Source of the DNA: Cytophagales bacterium
Lineage (GTDB): Bacteria; Bacteroidota; Bacteroidia; Cytophagales; Cytophagaceae
DNA: 64,000 nt
NCBI GenBank assembly: GCA_004294225.1
Contig: REBA01000023.1
Location: 22,658 to 86,657 of the forward strand
Direction: 5' to 3'
The notes beneath the pieces are model-generated. The model saw nothing but the letters and a program-made list of their open reading frames with translations. It did not search any database and was not told where the DNA came from. How positions within the stretch are numbered: position 1 is the first letter of the stretch; every line of letters begins with the position of its first letter. Below, piece after piece: positions 18,505-27,403 of this stretch. A program made the position numbers and the translations under genes.

Positions 18505-18633
18505 ATGTGGGAATATAGCATCATCATTATCTTATTTCTTGGGGCATTATTTTATCTGACCAAGCATTTTTGGAAAACAGGCAAAGCAAATTCTTGTGGC
18601 TGTGGTACTAAAAAATCTTGTAAAAGCTCATAA
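18505..18633 (+). CDS. Small Cys-rich membrane peptide, FeoB-associated type
   Basis: A 42-residue protein starting MWEYSIIIILFLGALFYL: one transmembrane helix at the N-terminus followed by a short basic tail with four elements CGCG..SCKSS (three Cys). This layout matches the FeoB-associated Cys-rich membrane proteins, which usually accompany the ferrous iron transporter FeoB. No feoB is in the window, so the link to iron is inferred from family resemblance only. The frame is short but ends right at a strong intrinsic terminator, which supports it being a real gene. Confidence 0.65.
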   Translation: MWEYSIIIILFLGALFYLTKHFWKTGKANSCGCGTKKSCKSS

Positions 18634-18672
18634 AAAAAGCCAATTGGCGAATTCTACCAATTGGCTTTTTTT
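18632..18672. terminator. Bidirectional intrinsic terminator
   Basis: A 16-bp perfect inverted repeat (arms AAAAAAAGCCAATTGG) with a 9-base loop sits between the convergent small Cys-rich peptide gene and the DUF3127 gene. A and T runs on both sides let it work in both directions. Confidence 0.92.
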
Positions 18673-18686
18673 ATGAATATTTTATT

Positions 18687-19067
18687 CTAAAAAGGCAAAT
18701 CTCCCTCTTCAGTACCGCTAGATTTAAATGAACTTACCTCTGGGAAATCATCTGATTGCTCTCTTGAATTTGATGGTTTGCTAGAATTATTTCCAGCAGC
18801 ATCAATTTTCCAAACTCTTAATTCGGTATACCACTTTTCATTATATTCTCTAGACTCTATATTAAAAGAGATTTTCAATTCATCTCCTATTTCATATTTA
18901 TGCAATAACTCTAGCTTTTCGTTCCATGCCTGAAAACAAGCTTTTTTCGGATATTGCCCAGTAATTTCTTCTATCAAGAAGTCTTGTTTTTTCCAAGGTC
19001 CTTTGGCACTTTGCCCTCCAATTTCGGGCATTACTTTTATGAGTTTTCCTACAAATTCTAAAGCCAT
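18687..19067 (-). CDS. DUF3127 protein with SSB-like acidic C-terminus
   Basis: A 126-residue protein of the Bacteroidota family DUF3127. Residues 1-90 look like a compact OB-type beta fold (LEFVGKLIKVMPEIGGQS, FLIEEITGQYPKKACFQAW, IGDELKISFNIESREYNEKW), followed by a disordered Ser/Asn/acidic linker and the final residues EEGDLPF. That architecture (OB-like fold, flexible linker, acidic tip ending in PF) mirrors single-stranded DNA-binding protein SSB. A role in DNA metabolism is inference. It starts one base after the FKBP gene on the same strand, so the two are probably co-translated. Confidence 0.8.
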   Translation of the reverse strand: MALEFVGKLIKVMPEIGGQSAKGPWKKQDFLIEEITGQYPKKACFQAWNEKLELLHKYEIGDELKISFNIESREYNEKWYTELRVWKIDAAGNNSSKPSNSREQSDDFPEVSSFKSSGTEEGDLPF

Positions 19068-19068
19068 C

Positions 19069-19773
19069 TTATTTATCTATTGAGATTAATTCTACTTCAA
19101 ATACAAGTGTTGCACCAGGACCAATTTTACCCCCTGCTCCTCTTTCGCCATAAGCCAATTCAGAAGGTACAAATAGCTTCCATTTTGACCCTGTTTTCAT
19201 TAATTGAAGGGCTTCTACCCAACCTTTTATTACACCATTCACTGGGAATGAAGCTGGCTGACCTCTATCAACTGAACTATCAAATACTGTTCCGTCTATC
19301 AAAGTACCATGATAATGCGTGGTTACCTTATCAGTTTCTTTAGGAATTTCGCCATCACCTTCTTTCATAACTGAATATTGTAAGCCACTTGGTAATGTAA
19401 CTACACCAGGTTTTTTCTTGTTTTCTTCAAGAAATTTCACTCCTAAGACTTTATTTTTTTCTGTTTTCTCTGCTTGAAGTTTCATAAAAAATTCATTCAG
19501 TATAGATTCAGCTTTTTCATTAGAAACCATTAGTGGATTACCTTTCATCACATCGGTAAAGGCTTTACTAAGCATTTCGGTACTAATATTGTCCATGCCT
19601 TGAGATTTCAAATTACTAGCAATATTTACCCCTAAAGCGTAACTTACGCTATCAATGGTAGTCGTTGTTTTTGTCATTGTAGTTGTTTTTGTTTTTTTTG
19701 ATTGCGCTTCTACTGTTCCCATTCCTATTGCTCCAGCTATAGTGAGTAGTATAATTTGTTTGTTGAAATTCAT
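19069..19773 (-). CDS. FKBP-type peptidyl-prolyl isomerase, exported
   Basis: A 234-residue periplasmic folding helper of the FkpA/Mip type. It has a signal peptide (MNFNKQIILLTIAGAIGMGT), a Thr/Lys-rich spacer, an N-terminal helical dimerisation domain (SVSYALGVNIASNLKSQGMD through about residue 115), and a C-terminal FKBP domain with VTTHYHGTLIDGTVFDSSVDRG, GVIKGWVEAL and the catalytic-pocket segment YGERGAGGKIGPGATLVFEVEL. It catalyses cis-trans isomerisation of prolyl bonds in envelope proteins. The DUF3127 gene follows one base later. Confidence 0.93.
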   Translation of the reverse strand: MNFNKQIILLTIAGAIGMGTVEAQSKKTKTTTMTKTTTTIDSVSYALGVNIASNLKSQGMDNISTEMLSKAFTDVMKGNPLMVSNEKAESILNEFFMKLQAEKTEKNKVLGVKFLEENKKKPGVVTLPSGLQYSVMKEGDGEIPKETDKVTTHYHGTLIDGTVFDSSVDRGQPASFPVNGVIKGWVEALQLMKTGSKWKLFVPSELAYGERGAGGKIGPGATLVFEVELISIDK

Positions 19774-19880
19774 AATTTTTTATTTTAAGATTTGCTAAGA
19801 TAAGTTGATTTATTTGAAATATTAAATTTTGTTGGTGATAAAACTAAGCTTAAAAATAGAAAGATTATTTTGAATGAACT

Positions 19881-21134
19881 TTATAAACGATTAAACCAAA
19901 TCATTTTTTTATATATAATTAATAAAAAAATAAAGTAGTAAATATAATGAATGATTTGAGCAAACATGATTCCTTTTATTTCAAAATATTGACACAGTAA
20001 AAACCCAGAAATCAGATACACCAAATTAGCACTCGATTCCAAAAGTAAAAATGTCTTTGTTCGTGATTGAGCAAACAAAAGATAGGATAAAAAAAAGGAA
20101 ATAAACTTAAACACATCAGCTATTATTTGCCAACTTATAAAAGCTCTTCCTGGCAAAAACTCTTTGCTGAACAACAACAACAACAACTCGTCTTTAGCCA
20201 CATATACAATTACAAAACCCATTAAAGCCAATGGGAAAAAAATCTTAAAATATTGAAATACAAATTTCCTTATCGCAAAATCGTCATTTACAATTGATAC
20301 CAATCGAGGGAAATAGTTTATAGCAATTAATGAGGTGAAAGCTGTGGTATAAAAATCTGAAAGCTTCACTACTGCTTGCCAATAACCTACTTGATCTGCT
20401 GGAAAATAATTCATGGCTATTTGACGAACTCCAATTTCGGTAATTTTTCCAAATGCCATTACTCCTACAGCAATGATTACGAAATTGAAAATTGCATTAT
20501 AAATCTGCTTGTTTATAGCGAAGTGAATGTGTAAATATTTACTATAAAAAAAGATAAAAAATACAACTGTAGTAATGGTGGTGGTAGCCAAACCTGAAAC
20601 AACAGCAAGTATTGCCCATGAGAACCCCAGTTTTACGATGGCAAAGTACACCAAAAATACAGTAGCAATGCTTCCTATACTATTTATGGTGTTAAAGACT
20701 ATAGTTTTTTGATTGGCCAAAAAAACCGACAATAATAAATATTGGATTAATAAAAAGACAATTCCCAAAGTTGCTACAAAAAACCACTTCCATATTCCTA
20801 TACCATTTAAAAAAAAAGTTTTTGAAATAAATGGATGAAATACTATTCCCAAAATAACGATGATAATAAAAACAATACCTGTAAGCACAAGCCCTGAAGT
20901 ATAAACTTGATTTCTATATTCCTGATTTTTATCTGGTGCATTATATTCTTTGATTAGCCCTTTATTAATTCCCTCGTTACAAATCAAAATAAAGGAAGAA
21001 TATATGTTTTGTAAATGAGCAAGCAGTATTATACCTTGTGGACCATAATGAATAGATATCATTTTATTGACAATAAAACTTGATATGGTTCTCACCACAA
21101 TCCACATTATTGAGCTTATAGAAGATTTAAACAT
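19881..21134 (-). CDS. Wzx-like polysaccharide flippase (O-antigen translocase)
   Basis: A 417-residue integral membrane protein with about 12 hydrophobic helices and a short N-terminus (SSISSIMWIVVRTISSFIVNK) typical of WzxE-like flippases of the MOP superfamily, which move undecaprenyl-linked oligosaccharide across the inner membrane. NYFPADQVGYWQAVVKLSDFY near the middle is the kind of loop seen in this group. No other glycan genes are adjacent except the divergent asparagine synthetase, a gene type that often sits beside surface-polysaccharide genes. The substrate is unknown. Confidence 0.8.
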   Translation of the reverse strand: MFKSSISSIMWIVVRTISSFIVNKMISIHYGPQGIILLAHLQNIYSSFILICNEGINKGLIKEYNAPDKNQEYRNQVYTSGLVLTGIVFIIIVILGIVFHPFISKTFFLNGIGIWKWFFVATLGIVFLLIQYLLLSVFLANQKTIVFNTINSIGSIATVFLVYFAIVKLGFSWAILAVVSGLATTTITTVVFFIFFYSKYLHIHFAINKQIYNAIFNFVIIAVGVMAFGKITEIGVRQIAMNYFPADQVGYWQAVVKLSDFYTTAFTSLIAINYFPRLVSIVNDDFAIRKFVFQYFKIFFPLALMGFVIVYVAKDELLLLLFSKEFLPGRAFISWQIIADVFKFISFFLSYLLFAQSRTKTFLLLESSANLVYLISGFLLCQYFEIKGIMFAQIIHYIYYFIFLLIIYKKMIWFNRL

Positions 21135-21285
21135 TATTGATTTTTAATCCAAAAACGAAATATAATATTTTATTTCTGAATAGAAGTAGTAAAGAGAGCT
21201 AAACTACAATAATTTGAATTTTATTGACCTTATGGTTTCATAACGCAATGTTTTCCTTATTTTAGCTTTCTAATTAATAGTTTAT

Positions 21286-23286
21286 ATGTGTGGAATTGCT
21301 GGAATTGTGGATTTAAATGGAAATCTACAAGAACTGAAATCAAATTTGATAAAAATGGCTCAAATGCTTCGGCATAGAGGACCAGACGATGAAGGTTTTT
21401 TTTACAGCAACCCTAACAATTTTAGTACCGAAGGAGGTAATGACACACCAAAAGATTGTTACAGAAGCCAATTGCTCTATGCTCCTAAAGAGAGTCTTAA
21501 TAATATTAACAAAGCCCAAATTGGCTTAGCTCACAGAAGACTTAGCATTATAGATTTGAACCCTTCTGGTCATCAGCCGATGTGCAATGATAATCAAAAC
21601 CTTTGGTTGGTTTTCAACGGTGAGATTTATAATTATGAAAGCATAAAATCTAAACTAATTTCTTTTGGTTATAATTTTGTTTCCAACTCTGATTCTGAAG
21701 TAGTGCTAAAAGCATTCGAACATTGGGGTAAAGATTGTGTTCATCATTTCAATGGTATGTGGGCACTGGCTATTTATAATAGACTTGAGCAAACCCTATT
21801 CTGCTCAAGAGACAGATTTGGTGTAAAACCATTTTATTATATCTACCATAACCATTTATTTGCATTTGCTTCAGAACAAAAGGCACTTCTACATTTATTA
21901 AAAAATGAATCAAAAATAAATCGAGCAGCGGCTTTTCAATATTTAGTTCTTGGCACAAGCGAACAAAATGAAAAAGGGCTTTTTGAAAAAATTTTAGAAT
22001 TACAACCATCCCATCAATTAGAACTTGATTTAAAAAGAAATCAATTAAAAAAACACCAATATTATCAATTAAAGTACCTAGCTGATTGGGAGGATTTTTC
22101 AGAGACAAAGTTTCAAAATTATTCCGCCCAATTAAACCATCTCCTTACAGAATCTATAAGATTAAGATTACATTCTGATGTCGCACTGGGAACCTGCTTG
22201 AGTGGTGGCTTAGACAGCTCAAGCATTGTTTGCATCACTGATAAGCTCCTTAAAGAAAATCCATTGCAACAGGTCGGTAATCGGCAATCATTATTCACTT
22301 CTGTTTTTTTGAATCAAAAAATTGATGAGTCCAATTGGGCGAAGATAATTGCCGAGAAAACTCATGCAAAGTGGTATCAAGTTGAACCCACTCCAGAGGA
22401 GATGATTCAAGAGTTTGAAGATTTGACCTACAGTCAGGATATTCCTATTTTGAGCTCTAGTACTTATGCTCAATACAAGGTAATGCAAAAGGTAAACCAA
22501 CAAGGAATAAAAGTAACACTAGATGGTCAAGGGGCAGATGAATTGTTTGCAGGGTATGACCCACATTATACTGCTTTTTTTTATGAAAACATTAAAAATA
22601 AAAAATGGAGAGAAACATTTCTAAATCTAAAAAACATAGGAACACAATTCGCAAACCCTAAGTATGTTCTAAATGTGCCCCTGAAACATTCAGCAACGCT
22701 GTTATTCCCCCATTTTATTAAAACTAATGGATATAGGAAATTCAATAAAGAATATAAATTTATTAGTAATGAATTATGGACTCAAAATAAAGAAGAACTA
22801 AATCTACTTAACAATAAATTTAGCTATAATCTGAACCAGAAACTTCACAAAGAATTTACTGGCCACCAACTAAAAGTTTTGTTAAGAACAGGAGACCGGA
22901 ATTCAATGAGATTTTCAGTAGAATCGAGAGTCCCCTTCTCTGATGATTTACCGCTTATTGAAACTGTTTTTCAAATTCCATCAAGTTATAAAATTAGAAA
23001 CAACCAAAGTAAGTACTTATTAAGGCAAGCAATGAAAGATTTACTTCCCAAAGCAATATTTAATAGAAACGACAAACAAGGTTTTTCCACCCCTGAGTTT
23101 CTATGGCTAAAAACAAACAAAAACTACTTCAAACAATACATTACCAATGACCTTTCTGAATTTATCCATGTAAAGCCACTGCTTAATAAATGGGATTCAA
23201 CCATTGACCGACTAAACCCCAATAATACCAACCGATTGTTCAGAATCATTCAATTTGCTGCATGGAAAAAAGTATTCAATCTCTAA
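21286..23286 (+). CDS. asnB: Asparagine synthase, glutamine-hydrolysing
   Basis: An AsnB-type enzyme (666 residues) that makes asparagine from aspartate, ATP and glutamine. The N-terminal glutaminase has the exposed nucleophile Cys2 (MCGIAGIVD) with HRGPDDEG and LAHRRLSIIDL. The synthetase half carries the PP-loop SGGLDSSS around residue 306 and the conserved DGQGADELFAGY. An insertion after HRGPDDEGFFY makes it longer than E. coli AsnB (554). Many such long AsnB homologues modify cell-surface glycans or peptides, so a biosynthetic amidotransferase role is possible. Its 3' end overlaps the next gene by 25 bases. Confidence 0.9.
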   Translation: MCGIAGIVDLNGNLQELKSNLIKMAQMLRHRGPDDEGFFYSNPNNFSTEGGNDTPKDCYRSQLLYAPKESLNNINKAQIGLAHRRLSIIDLNPSGHQPMCNDNQNLWLVFNGEIYNYESIKSKLISFGYNFVSNSDSEVVLKAFEHWGKDCVHHFNGMWALAIYNRLEQTLFCSRDRFGVKPFYYIYHNHLFAFASEQKALLHLLKNESKINRAAAFQYLVLGTSEQNEKGLFEKILELQPSHQLELDLKRNQLKKHQYYQLKYLADWEDFSETKFQNYSAQLNHLLTESIRLRLHSDVALGTCLSGGLDSSSIVCITDKLLKENPLQQVGNRQSLFTSVFLNQKIDESNWAKIIAEKTHAKWYQVEPTPEEMIQEFEDLTYSQDIPILSSSTYAQYKVMQKVNQQGIKVTLDGQGADELFAGYDPHYTAFFYENIKNKKWRETFLNLKNIGTQFANPKYVLNVPLKHSATLLFPHFIKTNGYRKFNKEYKFISNELWTQNKEELNLLNNKFSYNLNQKLHKEFTGHQLKVLLRTGDRNSMRFSVESRVPFSDDLPLIETVFQIPSSYKIRNNQSKYLLRQAMKDLLPKAIFNRNDKQGFSTPEFLWLKTNKNYFKQYITNDLSEFIHVKPLLNKWDSTIDRLNPNNTNRLFRIIQFAAWKKVFNL

Positions 23287-24407
23287 GCTATAAGCTAATT
23301 CTATTATTTATTTTTGCTTTTAACTCCCAAAATGCAAAAAGCCAAAATCTTATTCATAAAGATGAGATAATAAGTCTAGTCATCAAACAAGGGCTTGATA
23401 AAATGTATAATTTAGAATTTGAAGAATCTGAAAAGATATTTTTAGAAATAAAGAAAAAGTATCCCAACAATCCTGCATATGATTTCCTTATGGCGATGAA
23501 TACATTTATAAAAATGTACACTAATAACACTTATAAAGAAAAATCAGCTGAGAACCTAAACTATCTATTAGCTAGCCTTGAAAAAACAAAAAAACTAGAT
23601 GCCCTGCATCCCAACGACCCAGAAGTTATCTTCTTTTACATGTCAATTTATAGCTCTATAACATTATACTACAGCCAAAGGAAAGAAACTATAAAAGCAA
23701 TAAATTTTGCAAAAAAAACCTATGACTTTCTTAGACAAGGCTACAATTTAAAAAATCAATACAACGAACTCTATTTTTCAGCAGGAATATATGATTTTTA
23801 TAGAGAACAATATCCAGAAACCCATCCAGTTTATAAATCTTTCATGTGGCTATTTGCTCCTGGAGATAAAATAAAAGCGATAAAAGAACTAGAATACGCC
23901 GCCCAAAATGCAGTGCTTACTAAAACAGAAGCTCACTCCTATCTAACAACTATCTCTATAAAATACCTTTCGAACTACGAAAACGCGGCACACCATGCTT
24001 CATACCTTCATAAAAACTACCCCAACAACCTAGTCTATACCACTAGAAATATTGAAGCACTTTTGCTGTCAGGGAAATATGAAGAAGCAGAAAAATTGCT
24101 TCCACTTATCTCCAATACCAACAAAAAAATTTTTGAGATGGCCTATCATATATTCAAAGGAATATTACTTGAGAAAAAAGAAAAAAAATATGACCTAGCT
24201 CTAGGATACTATGGGAAAGGAATACAATTTTCTAAAGAAGTAGAATTCCCTGTAAACGATTTCCTTGGTCATGCCTATCTTGGAATTGCCAGAATATTCA
24301 AACACCGTGGCGAAATAAAAAGTGCTAAAATATACTTTGAAAAAACTTTAGAAAAATCAGATTATGTTGCTTTCAAAAAAGAAGCAGAGTCTAATTTAAA
24401 ACAATAA
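23262..24407 (+). CDS. Exported TPR-repeat protein
   Basis: A 381-residue protein with a signal peptide (KLILLFIFAFNSQNAKSQ) followed by an all-helical repeat region. Several 34-residue tetratricopeptide-like units can be recognised (GLDKMYNLEFEESEKIFLEI, GKYEEAEKLLP, GEIKSAKIYFEKTLEKS). Such periplasmic TPR proteins act as scaffolds; the partner is unknown. It overlaps the end of asnB by 25 bases, so the two are transcribed together and the pair may belong to one process. Confidence 0.8.
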   Translation: MEKSIQSLSYKLILLFIFAFNSQNAKSQNLIHKDEIISLVIKQGLDKMYNLEFEESEKIFLEIKKKYPNNPAYDFLMAMNTFIKMYTNNTYKEKSAENLNYLLASLEKTKKLDALHPNDPEVIFFYMSIYSSITLYYSQRKETIKAINFAKKTYDFLRQGYNLKNQYNELYFSAGIYDFYREQYPETHPVYKSFMWLFAPGDKIKAIKELEYAAQNAVLTKTEAHSYLTTISIKYLSNYENAAHHASYLHKNYPNNLVYTTRNIEALLLSGKYEEAEKLLPLISNTNKKIFEMAYHIFKGILLEKKEKKYDLALGYYGKGIQFSKEVEFPVNDFLGHAYLGIARIFKHRGEIKSAKIYFEKTLEKSDYVAFKKEAESNLKQ

Positions 24408-24437
24408 TCAAATACAGGTTAATAAGCTATTTTAAAT

Positions 24438-24445
24438 TATTTTTG
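24438..24445 (+). promoter_or_regulatory. Putative -7 element for fabG
   Basis: TATTTTTG matches TAnnTTTG about 53 bases upstream of the fabG ATG. No TTTG stands at the proper distance, so this is a partial match. Confidence 0.45.
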
Positions 24446-24497
24446 GAGTAACGACTTTAAATTATAAACTTTAATAAAAAAATAAATTTTATCAACA

Positions 24498-25244
24498 ATG
24501 GGATTACTAAAAGGGAAAAATGTATTAATTACAGGAGCATCTAAAGGAATAGGTAAATCAATAGCTATAAGATGTGCCGAAGAAGGTGCTAATATAGGAT
24601 TTACGTATCTTTCAAGTATAGAAAAAGGAAAAGCTTTAGAAACTGAATTACAAAACTTAGGTATAAAAGCAAAAGGATACCAATCTGATGCCTCAAACAG
24701 TATAGCGGCAGAAAAACTATTAAATGATTTTATTACTGACTTTGGTTCTTTAGATGGATTGGTAAATAATGCCGGAATCACCAAAGATGGTCTATTAATG
24801 AGAATGACAGAAGAAAATTGGGACGCAGTTATCAATACCAATCTAAAATCAGTATTTAACCTAACTAAATCAGCCATAAAGCCACTAATGAAACAAAAAT
24901 ATGGCTCAATTGTAAATATCACCTCAGTGGTAGGATTAAAAGGAAATGCTGGTCAAGCAAACTACGCTGCTTCTAAAGCAGGTATCATAGGCTTCACTAA
25001 ATCCGTAGCACTAGAACTTGGCTCAAGAAACATTAGAAGCAATGCTGTAGCACCAGGATTCATCGAAACAGAAATGACAGAAGTACTAGATCCTAAAGTA
25101 ATCGAAGGTTGGAAAGAAGGGATACCACTAAAAAAATCTGGTAATCCCGCAGATGTAGCAAATGCAGTAGTATTTCTAATTTCAGAATTATCCACTTATA
25201 TTACAGGTCAAGTAATACAAGTAGATGGTGGTATGCTTACATAG
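24498..25244 (+). CDS. fabG: 3-oxoacyl-ACP reductase
   Basis: A short-chain dehydrogenase of 248 residues that reduces 3-oxoacyl-ACP with NADPH in fatty-acid elongation. The nucleotide-binding motif TGASKGIG is at residues 12-19, NNAG at 90-93, and the catalytic triad is Ser143, Tyr156 and Lys160 (YAASK). The length and the ending (YITGQVIQVDGGML) are those of FabG itself and not of a generic SDR. No other fatty-acid genes are next to it. Confidence 0.92.
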   Translation: MGLLKGKNVLITGASKGIGKSIAIRCAEEGANIGFTYLSSIEKGKALETELQNLGIKAKGYQSDASNSIAAEKLLNDFITDFGSLDGLVNNAGITKDGLLMRMTEENWDAVINTNLKSVFNLTKSAIKPLMKQKYGSIVNITSVVGLKGNAGQANYAASKAGIIGFTKSVALELGSRNIRSNAVAPGFIETEMTEVLDPKVIEGWKEGIPLKKSGNPADVANAVVFLISELSTYITGQVIQVDGGMLT

Positions 25245-25312
25245 TTTTTTTAAACTCCCCTTGTTTGAGCTAAACTCTTACAAGGGGAATAAACATTTAT
25301 ATTAAATTTATT

Positions 25313-27397
25313 TTGACCTCCTTAAAAGTTATTTGGCAAAATTCCCCTTGGTACATATTACTGTGTATTCTAATTGCTGCATTTTTCAGCTATCTACTTT
25401 ACAATAGAAATACTATATGGAATAAGCAAGTCAAGTATTTACTAGTTACACTAAGATTCAGCACCTTATTGATATTATTTTTACTACTACTCAATCCTTT
25501 ATTAAAATTACTCAACAATTATCTCGAAAAGCCTATTATAGTATTGGCAATAGATAACTCTAAGTCTATTCAAAACACACAAAACAGTGCTTATATAGAA
25601 AATATAAAGAAAGAGCTCATAGAGCTCTCCAATGAATTAAAAAAACTTCCCATCGAATTAAAAATTCATAGCTTTTCAGATAGCACTCAAAATATCGATA
25701 AAATACAGTTCAACCATAATACTTCTGATATAAGCCAATTATTAAAAGAAATCAATTCAAATTACTCCAACAAAAATTTACAAGGGATAATTCTAGCCTC
25801 TGACGGTATTTATAACCAAGGTGTAAACCCAAGTTATAATCCTAGTTCAATACCTAATTATACCATTGGGCTTGGAGATATTGTACCAAAAAAAGATATC
25901 CTTATCAAATCCTTATCATTTAATAAAATCTCATTTTTAGGAAATAAATTCCCAATAATAGTAGAAATACAGCATTTTGAACTTGAAGGTAAAACTGTTG
26001 AAATAAAAATCAAACAAAATAAAAAAACAATTGACAGCAAACGAATTGAACTAAAAGGAAATAAAAACACTCAATCAATAGAATTCCTTATAGAAGCTGA
26101 TAAAAAAGGCTATCAACATTACACTATAGAAGTAGATTATTTAAGCCAAGAAATTACCAAAGAAAACAATATAGCTCATGCCTACATTGAAATATTAGAC
26201 AACAAAGAAAAAATACTAATCGTTGCAAACAGTCCACATCCAGATATTAAAGCCATAAAATCAGCATTAGAAACAAAAGAAAGCAACGAAGTATTTGTAT
26301 ATATTAATGGTATAAATGATTTGATAAAAACCAACTATGATATAGTTATTTACTATCAAGTTCCCAGCATTACTCGAACAAACTCTCTAGAATTACAGCA
26401 ACTCCAAAAAAATAATTTATCGTCAATTTATATAATTGGAAACCAAACTAATTTAAATGATTTTAACAACCTAAAAAAAGCAGTAACTATACAAGCTAGA
26501 GTTGGGCAAATTGATAACGTTATGCCCTCTTTCAATGAAAAATTCGATAAATTTAAAATAAGCCCAGAAGATCAGTCCATAATTAGTGAATACCCTCCAT
26601 TGATGATTCCCTTCGGAAGTTATCAACTAGACCAAAGTAATAACACTGAGGTAATACTATATCAAAAAATAGGGAATACCATTAGCTCCAAGCCATTGCT
26701 TATCTTTGAAAATAAATCAGATACAAAAACGGGTATTTTAATCGGAGAAGGAATCTGGCAGTGGCGTATGACAGAACTACAAGAAACCAATGAGAGTAAA
26801 ACATTTGATCAATTTATATGTAATTTTATCCAACTAACTTCCAATAAAGAAGATAGAAGAAAGTTCAGATGCACAAGCACACAACAAGAATATTCTAGCT
26901 TAGAATCAATATTTTTTGAAACAGAAGCATACAACGATATCTATGAAAAAATATACAACAATAAAGTTGATTTAAAATTAACCGACGAAAACGACAACAC
27001 TTATCCATACTCATTTATCAATACAATTCAATCTCCAAAATTCGAAGTAAAAGGATTAAAACAAGGTGCTTATAAATACGAAGCAACTACCACAATATCT
27101 GGTAAACAAGAAAAATATAAAGGAGAATTTATTGTACAAACCACAAATTTAGAAGCCCTGAATACTACTGCAGATCACGAAATTTTAAAGATACTCTCCC
27201 AAAAAAGCAATGGGCAATTTGTAGCAGAAAATAATATGAAAAAGATAATTCAAGCTATAAATACAAGGAAATTAACCAACCTCCTCTATCCAATAGAAGA
27301 TGTTAAAGAAATCATTGAATTTTATTGGATATTTGTACTAATAATTTTCCTTATTAGCATTGAGTGGATAATTAGAAAGTATAAAGGAAGTTATTAG
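25313..27397 (+). CDS. Membrane-anchored vWA-domain protein
   Basis: A 694-residue membrane protein. Two N-terminal transmembrane helices (about 12-27 and 40-62) are followed by a von Willebrand A domain with the metal-site motif DNSKS (from Asp81) and LASDGIYNQG. The middle (KEKILIVANSPHPDIKAIKS) looks like a Rossmann-type segment of the class I amidotransferase-like kind often fused to these proteins, and one transmembrane helix closes the C-terminus (about 670-688). The arrangement resembles BatA-related proteins, but no MoxR ATPase or other Bat gene is near. The start is TTG at 25313; no ATG precedes the first helix. Confidence 0.75.
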   Translation: MTSLKVIWQNSPWYILLCILIAAFFSYLLYNRNTIWNKQVKYLLVTLRFSTLLILFLLLLNPLLKLLNNYLEKPIIVLAIDNSKSIQNTQNSAYIENIKKELIELSNELKKLPIELKIHSFSDSTQNIDKIQFNHNTSDISQLLKEINSNYSNKNLQGIILASDGIYNQGVNPSYNPSSIPNYTIGLGDIVPKKDILIKSLSFNKISFLGNKFPIIVEIQHFELEGKTVEIKIKQNKKTIDSKRIELKGNKNTQSIEFLIEADKKGYQHYTIEVDYLSQEITKENNIAHAYIEILDNKEKILIVANSPHPDIKAIKSALETKESNEVFVYINGINDLIKTNYDIVIYYQVPSITRTNSLELQQLQKNNLSSIYIIGNQTNLNDFNNLKKAVTIQARVGQIDNVMPSFNEKFDKFKISPEDQSIISEYPPLMIPFGSYQLDQSNNTEVILYQKIGNTISSKPLLIFENKSDTKTGILIGEGIWQWRMTELQETNESKTFDQFICNFIQLTSNKEDRRKFRCTSTQQEYSSLESIFFETEAYNDIYEKIYNNKVDLKLTDENDNTYPYSFINTIQSPKFEVKGLKQGAYKYEATTTISGKQEKYKGEFIVQTTNLEALNTTADHEILKILSQKSNGQFVAENNMKKIIQAINTRKLTNLLYPIEDVKEIIEFYWIFVLIIFLISIEWIIRKYKGSY

Positions 27398-27403
27398 CTT
27401 TCA

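Noticed and set aside
24437..24922. 161-codon frame on the minus strand opposite fabG
   Set aside because: fabG on the other strand has all family motifs; the antisense frame is a by-product of its codon use.
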